NCBI RefSeq assembly: GCF_036884655.1
Contig: NC_088340.1
Span: 27,391,501-27,455,500, forward strand
Length of the DNA: 64,000 bases
Source: Musa acuminata AAA Group
Taxonomy: Eukaryota; Streptophyta; Magnoliopsida; Zingiberales; Musaceae
Direction: 5' to 3'
The position numbers and the translations under genes were made by a program. The notes under the pieces were generated by a model. It saw nothing but the letters and a program-made list of their open reading frames with translations, was not told the DNA's origin and ran no database searches. This document shows, one piece after another, positions 11,884 through 24,691 of this stretch (position 1 is its first letter; each line of letters begins with the position of its first letter).

Positions 11884-13440
11884 TGTTAGGATCGGAGCGG
11901 CACTAAGAGGGGGGGGGGTGAATTAGTACAGTAGATTAAAACTCATAAGTTTGAAAACGATTTCGTAAATGCGTAGAGATTTTGATTCGACAATGAATGA
12001 CTTGGTGAAAGTAGCTCAAGTAAAGTGAGAAGATAAAAACTGAAAGCTTGCTGCTATGTAAATAACGGTTTAAGAAAGGTAAATACTCACACGTTCAAGG
12101 AACACACCAATTTAAAGTGGTTCGGTCAAAATAACCTACATCCACTTGCGAAGCCTTCTTCGATGAGGCTCCCAACTTCCACTAGCAAATCACTTTGAAG
12201 GGGAAGGACAAATACCCCTCTTACAACCTTTTACAAGTGGTTCACACTCTTATAGATTTTTAAAGAGAAAGAGGGAGGTGAACACTCAAGCAATTGAAAA
12301 CAAGACTTGCTAAAGACTTTGCTAAGGCTTTGTCTCAATCTCTAACTTCTCAAAGATTATATTCTCTGTTGAGAATTGAGGGGTATTTATAGGCCCCAAG
12401 AGGATTCAAATTTGGGCTCCAAATTTTGAATTCTCTTGGGTTCTTGATGCTAACGGTGTCACCGCCTATCAGTGTCTGACACTGACAGTGTACTAGCGGT
12501 GCCACCGCTGGACCTCTCGGGTGCTGGGCGGTGCCACCGCCCAGTCCAGCGATTCCATCGCTCGGTCCTACGGGTCACTAGATGGGCTTCAAATCTGGCC
12601 CAAACTAGGTAATATCGGGCCCAGTTGGTCCCTAACCAAGATATAGGATTATCCATTAATCCTAACCATAATTACATGCAAACTACATAACTGAAAACAT
12701 AATCCTAAGTATTCAACCGACAAACGTCGAGTCTCCTTCCGACGAGCTTTCCGGCGATCTTCCGACGGACTTCCGATACACCCTCGTATTTCTTCCGACG
12801 TACTCCCAGCAAGCTCCCGATCTTGTGGCAAGTTCAGCAAGTAGCCGAGCCTTCTCGGGGATCTCCGCGAACCTCCGACGATCTCTTCGGTGGACTTCCG
12901 AAAACTCCGATAAGTCCCCGATTTCTTCTTGGTTGGTTCCCGTAGCATCTCCGACGAATCTTCAGACTCTCAAACACCCATCGAACTTGACTCTGGTAGA
13001 CTTGCTTTATGTCTTCAAGCTATCGTAGTTAATCCTGCACATGTAAAACAAAAGTTCGATCTAGACAATTACTTCTAAGCAATTAATCAAGTTGTCCGGC
13101 ATGTCATTGGTCCCTCGACGCTTCATCTGATTCTTCGGCGCATCGTCCTCTCTTGCGGCCTATTGCTCAATCGGTCAGTTGACTCTGCAACTCCGATATC
13201 CTTGGCACAATACCCTCTCTTCTTGGCTCGATGCTTGAATCCATGGTCAGAAGCCTTCTATCGATACGTCGATCGATCTATCGGCCCAATGTCCAATCTT
13301 CTAACATGTTCCTCCAGCACAACATGATTTTCCTGCTTTAATTGTCTCATCCTGATCGAAGCATCCTGCGTCACTCAAAACACAGATTAAATCTTAAACA
13401 CATATCAAGTGGTTTCATCATCAAAATATGAGATTCAATA
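11884..13440 (-). repeat. Element C 5' LTR
   Basis: 1557 bp, TGTTAGGATC (U5 end) to GATTCAATA (U3 end, reading TATTG on the minus strand). The promoter TATTTATA is at 12384-12391. Decayed palindromes lie at about 12450-12560 and the family-specific U3 block at about 13080-13370. Confidence 0.9.
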
Positions 13441-13585
13441 GAAATTACGCTAAGAAAATTGGAGTTGCAGAGGTCAACTGACCAATTGGGTAATAAGCCG
13501 CAAGAGAGGACGATGCGTCAAATAATCGGATGAAGCGTCGATAAACCAATGACATGTCGGACAACACTTGATTCAAGGTTCGAAG
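13441..13585 (+). repeat. Plus-strand LTR remnant, probably part of element B's 3' LTR
   Basis: It matches the gag-only U3 block of A (about 6225-6360), with ggaggtcaactg-type and cggatgaagcgtcgat phrases. It is in the orientation and position expected for B's 3' LTR but is only 145 bp, cut by C on the left and K on the right. Confidence 0.65.
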
Positions 13586-14615
13586 TGTTGGGAAGGGGGT
13601 AAATTAGTGCAGTGGACAAAATTACGTCAGTTCAAAAAATCTTTCATACATTGAAAACTGATCTCAGAAGATATTAACTTGGAAGCGTAAGGGAGCATAG
13701 TGAAAGCAATAAGAAGGTAGTTTGTAGTTAAAGTAAATTGTTCAAAAGAAATGCAAACCAGATTTTTATAGTAGTTCGGTCATCGTGACCTATATCCACT
13801 CTACCGATTCCTCTTCCGTCGAGGCCACCGGCATCCACTATCAGTCTTCCTTCAATGAGCGAAGACCAACTACTCTTTTACACCCCTCTTCTCCTTTTCA
13901 CAGGATTAGGAGACAACCTTTTACAAGCACACACTCCTCTCTAAACAGAATTCTAAGTTTAAGCTAGAGGAGGGGATCTCTCATGTAATTTCTATAGCGT
14001 TTTCTTACTTTTAAGTTCTTTGTGCTTATGTGTTTTGACCAGGGATGAGAGAGGTATTTATAGGCCTCAAGTTGATTCAAATTTAGAGCCTAAAAAGGTC
14101 TCATCCTGGGTTTCCCGGGCCCTGGCGGTACCACCGCCTAACACAGTCTCAGAGACTATGCCATGACCATGCCACCTGTTGGGTCACTATTTAGGCCTTT
14201 CACTTGGCTCAACACAGTCCATATATAGGCCCAACTGGCCTATAATTGGGTTAGCCCAATTTCAATCTCAATTATGTGCTAACTATAAAATTTAAGGCAT
14301 ACATTAAGCTAAACAAGTCCAGTAAGTCTATGTTTCTTCCGGCGAACTTCCGATGACATCTCGGTAATGTTCCAGCGGACTCCCGGCAAGCTCCTAGACT
14401 TCACGACGATCTTCTTAGTGAGTTCCAATGAGCTTCATGGGCAAGCTCCTGGACTTCTCGGTCAATTCCGATAAAACTTTCGACGAATGTCTGGACTTTC
14501 GACGAACTCTCGAACTCCTAACAAAGTCTCATTCTTGACTCCGAGACTTCATTTTGCTTTATGCCTTGCTATTGTAGATAATCCTACACACTTGAAACCC
14601 ACTTTGATCTAGACA
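13586..14615 (-). repeat. Element K: truncated minus-strand Sirevirus-type LTR
   Basis: It starts TGTTGGGAAGG (a decayed TGTTAGGATC) and runs through the promoter TATTTATAGGCC near 14055 and one decayed palindrome. It breaks at about 14615 after gatctagaca, where Ty3/gypsy coding sequence begins. It has no internal region of its own, so it is a fragment. CGAAG at 13581-13585 may be half of its target duplication. Confidence 0.7.
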
Positions 14616-16278
14616 AACCATGCTATTGAACAGGGACATAGCAAGCATACATGGACCCTATATGTGGATGGATCGACAACCGCCGAGGGAGCTGGGGTCG
14701 AACTCATCCTTAGGAGCCCAATTGGAGAAACCTATGAGTGGGCCCTTCGGCTACGATTCAAGGCCACCAACAACGAGGCCGAATACAAGGCGTTACTCCA
14801 TAGGCTACGCCTCACCCTGGAAATGCATGTGCGCGACCTTAAGGCCTTCAGCGACTCTTAGCTGGTGGCGTAACACATCAACGGGAGCTATGAAGCCCGA
14901 GACCCAACCATGGCGCTATACCTAGCTGAAGTGAGACATCTCACCAACCACTTCGACCACCTCTCGGTTATAAGGATACTACATGCACAAAATGCATAAG
15001 CCGACACCTTAGCTAGGCTGGCCTTCGCTTGTGACCTGGGAGGAGCTCCAACAACCGAGTCCCTCACGGCCCCGATGGTGCCAACCTGAGACATCACCGG
15101 GACCGAGGTGACCCCGAATTGGATGGAGGAAATCCTCTGCTTCAAGAGGGATGGGACATAACCCGATGACCTAATGGTCGCACGATGACTAAGATGAGCC
15201 CAAGCTTGGTACTACGAGATCAGTGGAAAACTATAACGAAGAGCCTTCTCTTAACCCCTCCTACGCTGCCTCACACCACCTGCGATTGACACGGTCCTCA
15301 CTGAGCTCCATGAGGGCATCTATGGGGAGCACATTGGTGGCAAACACTGGCCTTCAAGGCCCTCAAGCAGGGATACTATTGGCCAACCATGCGCCAAGAT
15401 GTCCTGTCATCCATGCACGATGCCAACAATGCCAAAGGCACGCCCGATTACAGCACCAACCTGCGGTCCCCCTCACCCCGATGGATGCAGCCTAGCCTTT
15501 CGCCCAATAGGGCCTCGACCTCCTTGGTCCCTTCCCCCTAGTGTAAGGCTAGTGACGCTTCCTCATAGTCGAGGTTGACTACTTCACGAAGTGGGTCAAA
15601 GTCGAATCTCTAGCATCCATCACGGAAAAACAAGTTCAAGGCTTCACATGGAAGAACATCATCACCCGGTTTGGGATCCCAAAGGCCATCATCACCGATA
15701 ATGGAGCCCAGTTCAACAACATGAGGTTCAAAACTTATTGTCAGTCTTACGGGATACAACTAAGGTTTAGCTCGGTCGCACACCCCCAGACCAATGGCCA
15801 GACCAAAGTCATGAATCAGGCAATTTTGGAAGGTCTCAAGAGGATGGTGCCGGGAGCTCTCGGGGCCTGGGTAGATGAACTCCCTAGCATCCTATGGGCG
15901 CTACAAACAACTCCCAAGACTGCTTTGGGGCAATCCCCATTTAGTTTGGCATTCAGAACCAATGCAGTCCTCTCGCCCGAGATGGTATTCCTAACTTGAT
16001 GCACCGATACTTTCAATGAGAATAACTCTGAGGAAGGCTTAAGGGTTAATCTTGACCTCCTCAAAGTAAGAAGTGCCAAGGCACATGTACGCACTCTAGC
16101 GTACAAAAAGGCCATAGCCTGACTCTACAATCGTAAAGTCCGCCCATGCCCAATCAAAGCCAGGGACCTCATCCTCCGAAATACTAAAGTAAGCGACCTG
16201 ACTCAAGCAAGGGGGAAGCCTGCCCCAAATTAGGAAGGGCCCTACTGAGTCAGCGAGGTGGTCTAAGAAGGGACTTAC
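14616..16278 (+). pseudogene. Ty3/gypsy (Tat/Ogre-type) pol fragment: second RNase H plus integrase
   Basis: Across frameshifts and stops one reads an RNase H of the kind found in Tat/Ogre elements: LYVDGST, then NNEAEYKALL, then FSDS, supplying the D-E-D acidic residues, and ADTLARLA further on. Next comes the linker with LTELHEGIYG (zinc-binding part of integrase). The integrase core follows with DLLGPFP, DNGAQF and the QTNGQ motif. The expected catalytic Glu after GQ appears as Lys in GQTKVMNQ. It ends in a GTY-like motif exactly where element E inserted. Protease, reverse transcriptase and LTRs are not in the window. The host-side continuation should lie beyond E. Clade is from motif style only. 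Confidence 0.8.
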
Positions 16279-17612
16279 TATTGAATCTCGGATTTTGATG
16301 ATGAAGTCAATTGTAATTTGTTTGATCTAATCTATATGTTGAGAAAAGTGTGCAGGATTAACTACGATAGCAGTAAGACATAAAGCAGGTGTTGTGCCAG
16401 AGTCAAGATCGAGATCACGTTGGGAGTTCGAGAGTTCGTCGGAAGTCCAGACATTCATGAAAGTTCTATTGGAACCAACCGAGAAGTCCAGGAGCTTACC
16501 AAATAAGCTCATCAAAACTTATCAAGAAGATCGTTGTAAAGTACAGGAGTTTGCCGGGAGTCCGCCGGAGCATTGTCGAGAGTTCGTTGGATGTTTGCTA
16601 GAAGTACGTCGAAAGCTCACTAGAAGAGCAATTGACGCACCAGAACAAGAAGAGTTGTGATCATGTCTTAATTAACATAGTTAGAGCGTAAATTAAGTTA
16701 GGATTGGGAGGTAATCCCATTAACTTAATTAGGGGCCAACTGGGCCCTAAACAAGGCTAATTTGGGCCAGATTGAATAGCCCAATCAGCCCCTAAAAACA
16801 TGGCAGGCGGTGGCACTGCCCAGAAGACCTAGTCTCCCAAGTGGTTTGGGCAGTGGTACCGCCCAAACTGGGCAGTGGTACCACTGACAATTACTGTTGC
16901 CAGCGATGGTATCGTCCTTGTGAGGTGGTGGTACTACCAGAGCTCGGTCTCTAAGGTCTATCAAGCGGTGGTACCACCTAGTGTTAGGTGTCAAGCGGTG
17001 GTAACGCCCAGTAATGGCAGCGATACTACAGACCCCGAAAATCCGGGATTATATATTTTTTGACTCTATTTTTTAAGTCATTGGGGCCTATAAAATCCTC
17101 ACTCTTTTCTACATGAAAGGGCACGAAAGCATTGAGATAATCTTGAGTTGTTCGGGTATAAAAGTGTTGTAAACAAGTGCTAGAGTTCTCATCCTCCCTT
17201 TCTAAGTTTTGAGATCATTCAAGAGAGGTGTGAGAATTGTAAGAGTTCTCTCCTAAAACTATGAAAAGGAGAAAGCGCTGTAAAAGATGGTTGGTCTTCA
17301 CCTATTGAAGGAAGGCTTTTAGTGGACGCCGGAGACCTCATCGGAGGAGGAATCCGAAAGTGGATGTAGGTCATATTGACCGAACCACTCTAAATTCTGT
17401 TTTGTTTTTCATTAGTGCAATTTACTTTAACTATAAATTATTTCATAGCAAACTGCTTCTCCTTCTTATCTTGCTTACGCTCTCATACATTTCAAGTTAC
17501 TATCATTCTAATTCAGTTTTCATCGAACGTACGAAATATTTTATATGAAAATCGAAGAATTTTCCGCTGCACTAATTCAGCCCCCCTCTTAGAGACGCTC
17601 TTGATCCTAACA
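16279..17612 (+). repeat. Element E 5' LTR
   Basis: 1334 bp, TATTGAATC to CCTAACA. It is shorter than the gag-only LTRs because the extra U3 block is absent. The promoter TATAAAAT is at 17089-17096, and palindrome-derived GGTGGTACCACC repeats precede it. Confidence 0.88.
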
Positions 17613-17614
17613 AC

Positions 17615-17626
17615 TGGTATCAGAGC
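17615..17626 (+). other. Element E primer binding site
   Basis: TGGTATCAGAGC, two bases after the LTR. Confidence 0.9.
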
Positions 17627-17662
17627 AAGGTTCACTCTCATTTAGTTTTAAACCCAAGAGAG

Positions 17663-19246
17663 ATGACATTTACCGACAACCTAGAGGGTCATTCAATTAC
17701 ATGTCTGGCCATGTTCAATAGGACGGATTACATATATTAGAAGACTAGAATGAGAATCTTCCTAATTTCTGGATTTCAAATTATAGAATATTATAGAAAA
17801 TGGGTTTCAAAAGTCTTCTCTTCTAATGAGCGATTGGAATGAGTTGGAGAAGAAGACTTTTGCTTTAAACGCAAAGGCTATGAATGCCTTATTTTATGTA
17901 TAAGATAAAAACGAGTTTAATCGAGTATCGATTTATGAAACGGCTTTTGACATTTGGCACACACTCGAAGTGACTCATGAAGGCACTAGTAGAATGAAGG
18001 AGTCAAAGATTAATCTTTTAGTGCATTCTTATGAGTTGTTTCGAATAAAATCGAGTAACACCATTAGAGACATGTAAACCCGATTTACGGATGTCGTCAA
18101 TGGTCTAAAAGGACTTGGTAGAGGTTTCTCAGATTTTGAACTTGTTAATAAAATTTTATGATCCCTTCCAAAGAGTTGGGAGCCTAAAGTAATGGTCATT
18201 CAAGAGGCCAAAGATCTAAATAATTTTCCTTTTGAAGAACTAATTGAGTCACTAATGACCTATGAAATGACATATAAAGCTCATGAAGAGCTTGAGGATA
18301 CCCTTCTAAAGAATAGGAAGGATATAGCACTGAGAACACAAGAAGACCACTTGAAAGAAAAATCAAGTGATAAGGACTTTGATGTTGACGTGACATTCTT
18401 AACAAAGAAGTTCAAAAGATTCATAAAAAAAATAAATTTAAAAATAATACTAAAAATAAATTTGAACCTAAGAAAGAACAAGTGATATGTTATGAATGCA
18501 AGAAGCCGGGACACTTCAAGAGTGAATGTCCCTAAGCAAAGAGGAGGCAACCAAAGAAGAAGACTCTCAAAGCTATATGGGACGACTCAAGTGCATCCGA
18601 AGAAGAGGAGCCTACCATCACCGAGCAAGTTGCTCACTATGCACTAATGGCCATTGGAGATGAGGTAACAAGTTCATTTGATACAAATTTATCCTTTGAT
18701 GAACTATTAAATGCTTTTCATGACTTATTTGATGAATATAAATTAATTAGTAAAAAATATAAATTATTAAAAAAGGAGCATACTTCTCTTGTTAATGATT
18801 TTGATAGTTTAAAAGTTGAGCACAATAATAGTTTAGCTCCATGTACGAAATGTGATGAACTAGAAACACTTAGAAAGGATAACTTACTACTCAAGGAAAC
18901 CTTGAGAAAATTTGAGGTTGGTAGTAATTTCTTGAACATGATCTTTGCCAACAAGGATCACATTCATAGAAAAGGCGGAATCGGATTTGTGAGTATCTCT
19001 CACCAAAATTCAACCACCTTTGTTAAAGGCCCTACTTTGCATGTCTCACCCCAAAACAAATGTAACTTTTGTTGTAAATTTGGGTATATAGCTTATCATT
19101 GTCTATTCAAGAAATTTTATCCACGTAGATTGATTTGGGTTTCTAAAAGAATCTCAAGTGACACAATACAACATGATAAGCTATGTAGATCGATTTTTGA
19201 GGCACTCAAGGTCAAATGGGTACCTAAAAATCATCTCTTTTTATAG
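17663..19246 (+). pseudogene. Element E gag pseudogene (full-length Sirevirus type)
   Basis: It starts with ATG 37 bases after the PBS and is homologous to D's Gag throughout: capsid-type UBN2 domain, CCHC knuckle (CYECKKPGHFKSEC), acidic linker, coiled-coil-like segment (LISKKYKLLKKEHTSL) and a second finger of which CNFCCKFGYIAYHC is the decayed form (His replaced by Tyr). Several stops and frame changes interrupt it. The stretch 18647-19246 is open for 199 codons and ends at TAG 19244-19246, at the same place as a TAG in D. Gag would build the particle and bind RNA. Confidence 0.85.
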
Positions 19247-22200
19247 AAAAATGTATCATCACAAGCTAGGAGCAAGAGATGGTACCTTGATAGTGGATGC
19301 TCAAGGCATATGACCGGAGATCCATCTTATTTCTCTATGCTCACTAGCCTAGATGAAGGATATGTCACATTCGGAGATAACAACAAGGATAAAATCATTG
19401 ACAAAGGAACCATAGGTAATAAATCCAACCTTCTTATTGAAGATGTATTATTAGTTGATGGTTTTAAGCATAACCTTTTGAGTATTAGTCAATTATGTGA
19501 TAAAGGATATATCGTTAGATTTGAATCTAATATTTATATTATTAAAAATCCATACAAAAACATATCTATGATTGTCCTAAAATAAAATAATATATACACT
19601 ATCGAGATTAATGATCTTTGTAATGAAATGTGTATTTCGGTTTTAAATGATGATGCTTGGTTTTGGCATAAGAGATTAGGTCATGCTAGCATGAAACTAA
19701 TCTCTCAAATTTCATCTAAAGAACTTGTAAGAGGAATTTCTCATATCAAGTTCATCATAGATAATGTGTGTGATGCATATCAACTAGGAAAACAAATAAA
19801 AGATAGCTTCAAACCTAAGAACCAAATAAGCACCTCTAGACTTTTGTAATTGATATATATGGACTTGTTTGGACCAATTGCTACATCAAGCCTAGGAGGT
19901 AGCAAATACGCATTTGTTATTGTGGATGATTATAGTAGATATACATGGACTTATTTTTTGGCACACAAAAGTGAATTCTTTAGGTATTTCTCTAAGTTTT
20001 GTAAACTTGTTCAAAATGAAAAAGATTTTATGATTTTGTCAATTCGAAGTGATCATGGCAGTGAATTTTAAAACCATGATTTCCAAGAATTTTGTGAATT
20101 TAATGGATACAACACAACTTCTCTACTCCAAGAAATTCTCAACAAAATGAAGTAGTAGAAAGAAATAATAGAAACTTATAAGAAATCACAAGAACCATGT
20201 TAAACGAACATAGCCTACCCAAATATTTTTAGGCCGAAGCCGTAAATACGGTATGCTATGTTATGAATAGAGTTCTAGTAAGACCATTACTTTCTAAGAC
20301 TCCTTATGAGTTGTGAAACAAAAAAAAAACCTAATGTTTCATACTTTAAAGTTTTCAGATGTAAATGTTTTATTTTGAATGAAAAAGATGTCATAGGTAA
20401 ATTTGATGCAAAATCTGATGAATAATTTTTTCTTGGCTATTCCTTTGTTTCTAAAGCATTTTGTATCTTTAATAAAAGAACTTTGATTATAAAAGAATCT
20501 ATTCATGTTGTTTTTAATGAAATTTCTGAAGTTAAGAAAAATGAACTTGATGATGATGTTGATTTTGACATTTTGAATTTAAATGAAACCCCATCTCCGA
20601 ATAGCAATTTGGATGCATCTTCTTCCGAATATTCTTTACCGAAGGAATAGAAGTATGTAGATGCTCATCTTAAGGAGCTAATTATAGGAGAAATATTGAA
20701 AGGGGTTCAAACTCATTCTTCTCTTAAAAAGTTTTGTGTCAACGTCGCTTTTCTCTCCCAAATTGAACCTAAATGCATTGACGAGGCCATGAAAGATGAT
20801 TCATGGGTCATTGCAATGCAAGAAGAGTTAAATAAATTTGAGAGAAATGAGGTGTGGAAGCTTGTTCCTAGACCAAATGACTTTTTAGTTATTGGTACTA
20901 AATGGGTCTTTAGAAACAAGCAAAATAAATTTGGTATCGTGGTTCGAAACAAGGCTAGATTGGTGGCCAAAGGTTTCAACCAAGAAGAAGGTATCGATTA
21001 TGAAGAGACCTTCACTCCTGTAGCTCGATTAGAAGCCATAAGGATTCTCCTTTCCTATACTAGTAGTAATAATTTTAAGTTGTTTCAAATGGATGTTAAA
21101 AGTACTCTTCTTAATGGCTTTATTTTCGAAGAAGTTTATGTTAAACAACCTCCCGGATTTGAGAATAATAGTCTCCCTAATCATGTGTTTAAATTGAATA
21201 AAGCTCTCTATGGTTTAAAGCAAGCCCCAAGGGCTTGGTATAAGAGACTTAGTTCATTCTTATTGAAAATAATTTCTCTAAAGGCAAGGTTGATACTAAA
21301 TTGTGTATCAAAAATTTTGAAAATAACTTTTTTATGGTTTAAATTTATATTGATGATATTATTTTTGGTTCCATGAATGAATCTCTTTATAAATCATTTG
21401 CTAAAAGTATGAGTCTTGAATTTGTAATGAGTTTGATGGGGGAATTAACTTTCGTTTTAGGCTTACAAATCAAATAACTAAGTAATGGCATTTTTCTTGG
21501 TCAAACAAAATATGCTTTAGATTTGCTAAAGAGATTTAATATGGATAGCTCAAAGGCTATCAATACTCCCATGAGTACTTCCACTAAGTTAGACATTGAT
21601 GAAAGTGGAGAAAGCTTTAATCAAAAAGCTTATAGGGGTATAATAGAAAGTTTACTATATCTCACCGCAACTAGACCGGATATCATATTTAGTGTAGGTC
21701 TTTGTGCTAGGTTTCAATCTAATCCTAAGATATCTCATCTTAAAGCAGCTAAGAGAATTCTTAGATATCTTAAAGGTACCACTAATCTAGGATTATGGTA
21801 TCTAAAATCCGAGAACTTTGAACTAATTACATATGCTGATGCGGATTTTGCTGGATGTAGATTAGATAGAAAAAGCACATCCAAAATATGTCAATTTTTA
21901 GGACACACACTTGTTTCTTGGTCTTCCAAGAAACAAAACTAGGTTGCAAGCTGAGTATATTGCATCTAATGCATGTTGTGCACAAATTATGTGGATGAAA
22001 AAAACTTTAGAAGATTATAAGATTCATCTCAAAAATATCCCTATAAAATGTGATAACACAAGTGCAATATGTTTAACAAAGAATCTCATTTAACACTCTA
22101 GAACAAAACATATTGATATTAGGCATCACTTTATACGAGATATATCACTAATCATGATGTAATCTTAGAGTTTATTGATATGAAACATCAATTAGCTAAT

Positions 22201-22281
22201 ATCTTTACAAAACCTTTAAGTGAAGAATAATATGATTTTATTAGAAAAGAATTAGGAATGTTAATTTGTCCAAATGCATGA
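19247..22281 (+). pseudogene. Element E pol pseudogene (PR-INT-RT-RH)
   Basis: The domain order is copia: protease (YLDSGCSRHMTGD), pre-integrase finger (WHKRLGHAS), integrase core (DLFGP, RSDHGSEF; the Glu region is frameshifted), RT ([32 protein letters not shown], and YIDDI after a frame change), and RNase H (YADADFAGC, decayed AEYIA). It ends RKELGMLICPNA plus TGA. At 20230-20232 a TAG replaces the Trp codon before AEAVN, and the same substitution is seen in D. At least ten breaks make it inactive. Confidence 0.87.
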
Positions 22282-23443
22282 GTTGTCATATTTCTTTTTT
22301 GGACTATCTTCTTGAATGGAGCTTTCATGAGTTTATGCCATATCAAGTTCACTTCATACCCTTGCTCCATCATTAATGATTTTTGATACACTCAATCACT
22401 TCATGGATTTCATTGACAAATGCATCTATTGGATTTATCTATTATGAATTTTTATTGAAAATTGGATTTGATGTGATGCTCCTCTCATTATGAAGGCTTA
22501 TTCACGGAATTTCTTTTATCCTTCATATGATGATTCTTTTACATGAATTCTTTCTTAATGAAGGAAGAATTTTTATGATTTTTTTTATGAGATAAACACT
22601 TGCAAGAGTGAGGATTTGATTTCACATGAATATCTTGATCCTTAAGAAAATTGAAGCATGATTTAATGAAACTCTTTTATCATTTTTTACTTGATTCAAA
22701 TCATTTCACAAAGATGGTTCTTAATGGATTTCTTCCTTCTTTCCTTCTTCATGCATAGTTTTGATGAAAAAAGGGGAGAAATTGATGGAAGCTATCTCTT
22801 TAATTTTTAAATATTGAGAACTTTTGAATGATACCATGAATGCTTGAAATATAATTGGTATGGATTTTTACAAATTGAAATGTGGCATGAATTGTTCTCC
22901 TTTTTGTTGATGATAAAAGGGGAGAAATAATACCAAAATATGATAAATTAATGACAAATGTATGCAATGTATTTCATCATATATACTTAAAATGTTTGCT
23001 TGATAAATTCTTTCATTGTGATCAGATATCTAGAGCTTAACTTCCAATTTTACAATAGATATCTTGCCGTAGAATGATGAATTGCTATCTTTGTCATCTT
23101 TCATATTTGAAATATCATACTTGAAAATGAATGTCATGCCTTGGCATCATATTTTGAGAATGTTAGATCATAATAGGAATTGCTATCTTTGTCATCTTTT
23201 ATATTTGAAATATCATACTTGAAAATGGATGTCATGCCTTGGCATCATATTTTGAGAATGATAGATCATGTAGGAATCATGATGTGAATGTTGATAAGTT
23301 TAATGAATTTAACTTATCGGTTTGATTCTTGAATTCAAAGGCCTTGAATTCAAGAATGTCTTTTCACAAGTATGACATATAGATAGGGGAAGTTAAATTT
23401 AACTTTGTCATCAATTAAATGTCATCATCAAAAAGGGAGAGAT
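22282..23443 (+). other. Element E 3' spacer and PPT
   Basis: No coding sequence and no envelope-like reading frame. Two PPT-like tracts (aaaaaaggggagaaatt near 22768; ataaaaggggagaaat near 22912) precede the final PPT aaaaagggagagat next to the 3' LTR. A roughly 130-bp direct duplication (tagaatgatgaattgc... and taggaattgctatctttgtc...) lies at about 23065-23280. Confidence 0.75.
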
Positions 23444-23528
23444 TGTTGAATCTTAGATTTTGATGATGAAGTCAATTGTAATTTGTTTGATCTAATCTAT
23501 ATGTTGAGAAAAGTGTACAGGATTAACT
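23444..23528 (+). repeat. Element E 3' LTR, segment 1
   Basis: TGTTGAATC matches E's 5' LTR start and breaks at ...gattaact where F inserted. TAACT at 23524-23528 is F's target duplication. Confidence 0.88.
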
Positions 23529-24171
23529 TGTTAGGATCAAGAGCACTAAGAGGGGGGGTGAATTAGTACAGCGGAAAACCTTCTACGAATAAAATATACT
23601 GCGTTCGTTCGATAAAAGTGATTTCAGTAAGAAAGCTAATTCGTAAATCAATTTCACTTTTGATTAAGCGAGATGCAGCAAAGATATAAATGCAGTTTGC
23701 AGTAATGGTTCAAATCAGATAGTAGGCGTAAACTAAAATATGATATTCGTACGGAAAAACTGATTTACGTCTAAATGCTAATTCGTAAATCACTTGATTA
23801 AGCAAGATACAGTTAAAGCAAGGATATAAAGGCAGTTTACATTTATGATAGAAATCAAAACATAAATGTAAACTGAAATATGATGATCGTACGATAAAAC
23901 TGATTTACGTCTAAACGCCGATTCGGAAAGTGCAAAGCTTTAAACCCAATCGTATATGCGCAGAAGGCAGTAAGCTTTTGATGAGGTTTGTAGTAAAGAT
24001 AAGATGCTTAAAGTAAATGCAAATCAAGATTTAGAGTGGTTCAGTCAATCTTGACCTACTCCACTTTTGGCTTCCTCCACCGACGAGGTCAGCGACGTCA
24101 ACTAGAGGCCTTCCCTCAATAGGCGAAGGCCAACCACCCTTTTACAGTTTCACTCCTTTTGACGGGCTTAG
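23529..24171 (-). repeat. Element F 3' LTR, U5-side piece
   Basis: TGTTAGGATC... to gacgggcttag. The break is exact: CTTAG at 24167-24171 is D's target duplication. Confidence 0.9.
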
Positions 24172-24691
24172 TGTTGAATCTCGGATTTTGATGATAAAAT
24201 CAATTGATGGGTTAATTGATCTAATCCATATTATTGAGCTAAGTGTGTAGGATTAACTACGATAACCAGAAAACACAAAGCAAGTATACCGGAGTCAAGT
24301 TCGATGGACGTTTAAGAGTCCGAAGAATCGTCGGAGATGTTGCTGGAACCAATCGAGAAGAAATCGGGAACCTGTCGAAATTTTTGGAAGTTTGCCGAAG
24401 AGATCGTCGGAGGTTCACGGAGATCACCGAGAAGGCTCGGCTACTCGTTAAAGTCATCACAAGTTCGGGAGCTTGCTGGGAGTCCGTCGGAAGAAGTTCG
24501 TCGGAAAGCTCGCCGAAACAAGACTCGACGTTCGCAGTTGAAAGCTTGCTTAGGATGTGTTTTTTGTTATGTAGTTCACTTGTAATTAGGATTAGGATTA
24601 AGAGATAATCCTATATCCTGGTTAGGGGCCAACTGGGCCCAAAATCAGATATGGTTTGGGCTAAAATTAAGCCAAACCAGTGAAATCGGAG

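Larger units (their letters stand above)
9004..13440 (-). mobile_element. Element C: gag-only Sirevirus-derived element, internally and terminally deleted
   Basis: On the minus strand: complete 5' LTR (11884-13440), PBS, gag, about 0.8 kb of spacer, then a 3' LTR fragment (about 9010-10059) missing both ends. One deletion removed most of the spacer, the PPT and the U3 start. Its junction is marked by a perfect 10-bp inverted repeat at 10060-10085. A second deletion removed the outer 3' LTR end together with the end of element B. The right border abuts plus-strand LTR sequence, so C probably inserted into B's 3' LTR. No target duplication can be checked because the left end is gone. Confidence 0.8.
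16279..23528 (+). mobile_element. Element E: decayed full-length Sirevirus with gag and pol (left, contiguous part)
   Basis: 5' LTR, PBS, gag, pol, spacer, PPT and the first 85 bp of the 3' LTR are contiguous here. The rest of the 3' LTR is scattered by later insertions at 39026-39240, 40511-40956 and 49745-49943. The end of the element is outside the window. E sits inside the Ty3/gypsy fragment. CTTAC at 16274-16278 is the likely target duplication, its partner being out of view. Many stops and frameshifts show it is the oldest Sirevirus on this side. Confidence 0.85.

Noticed and set aside
13441..13585. Independent small solo LTR
   Set aside because: Both edges are cut by other elements and no terminal TG or CA or duplication belongs to it. 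It is better read as part of B's 3' LTR.
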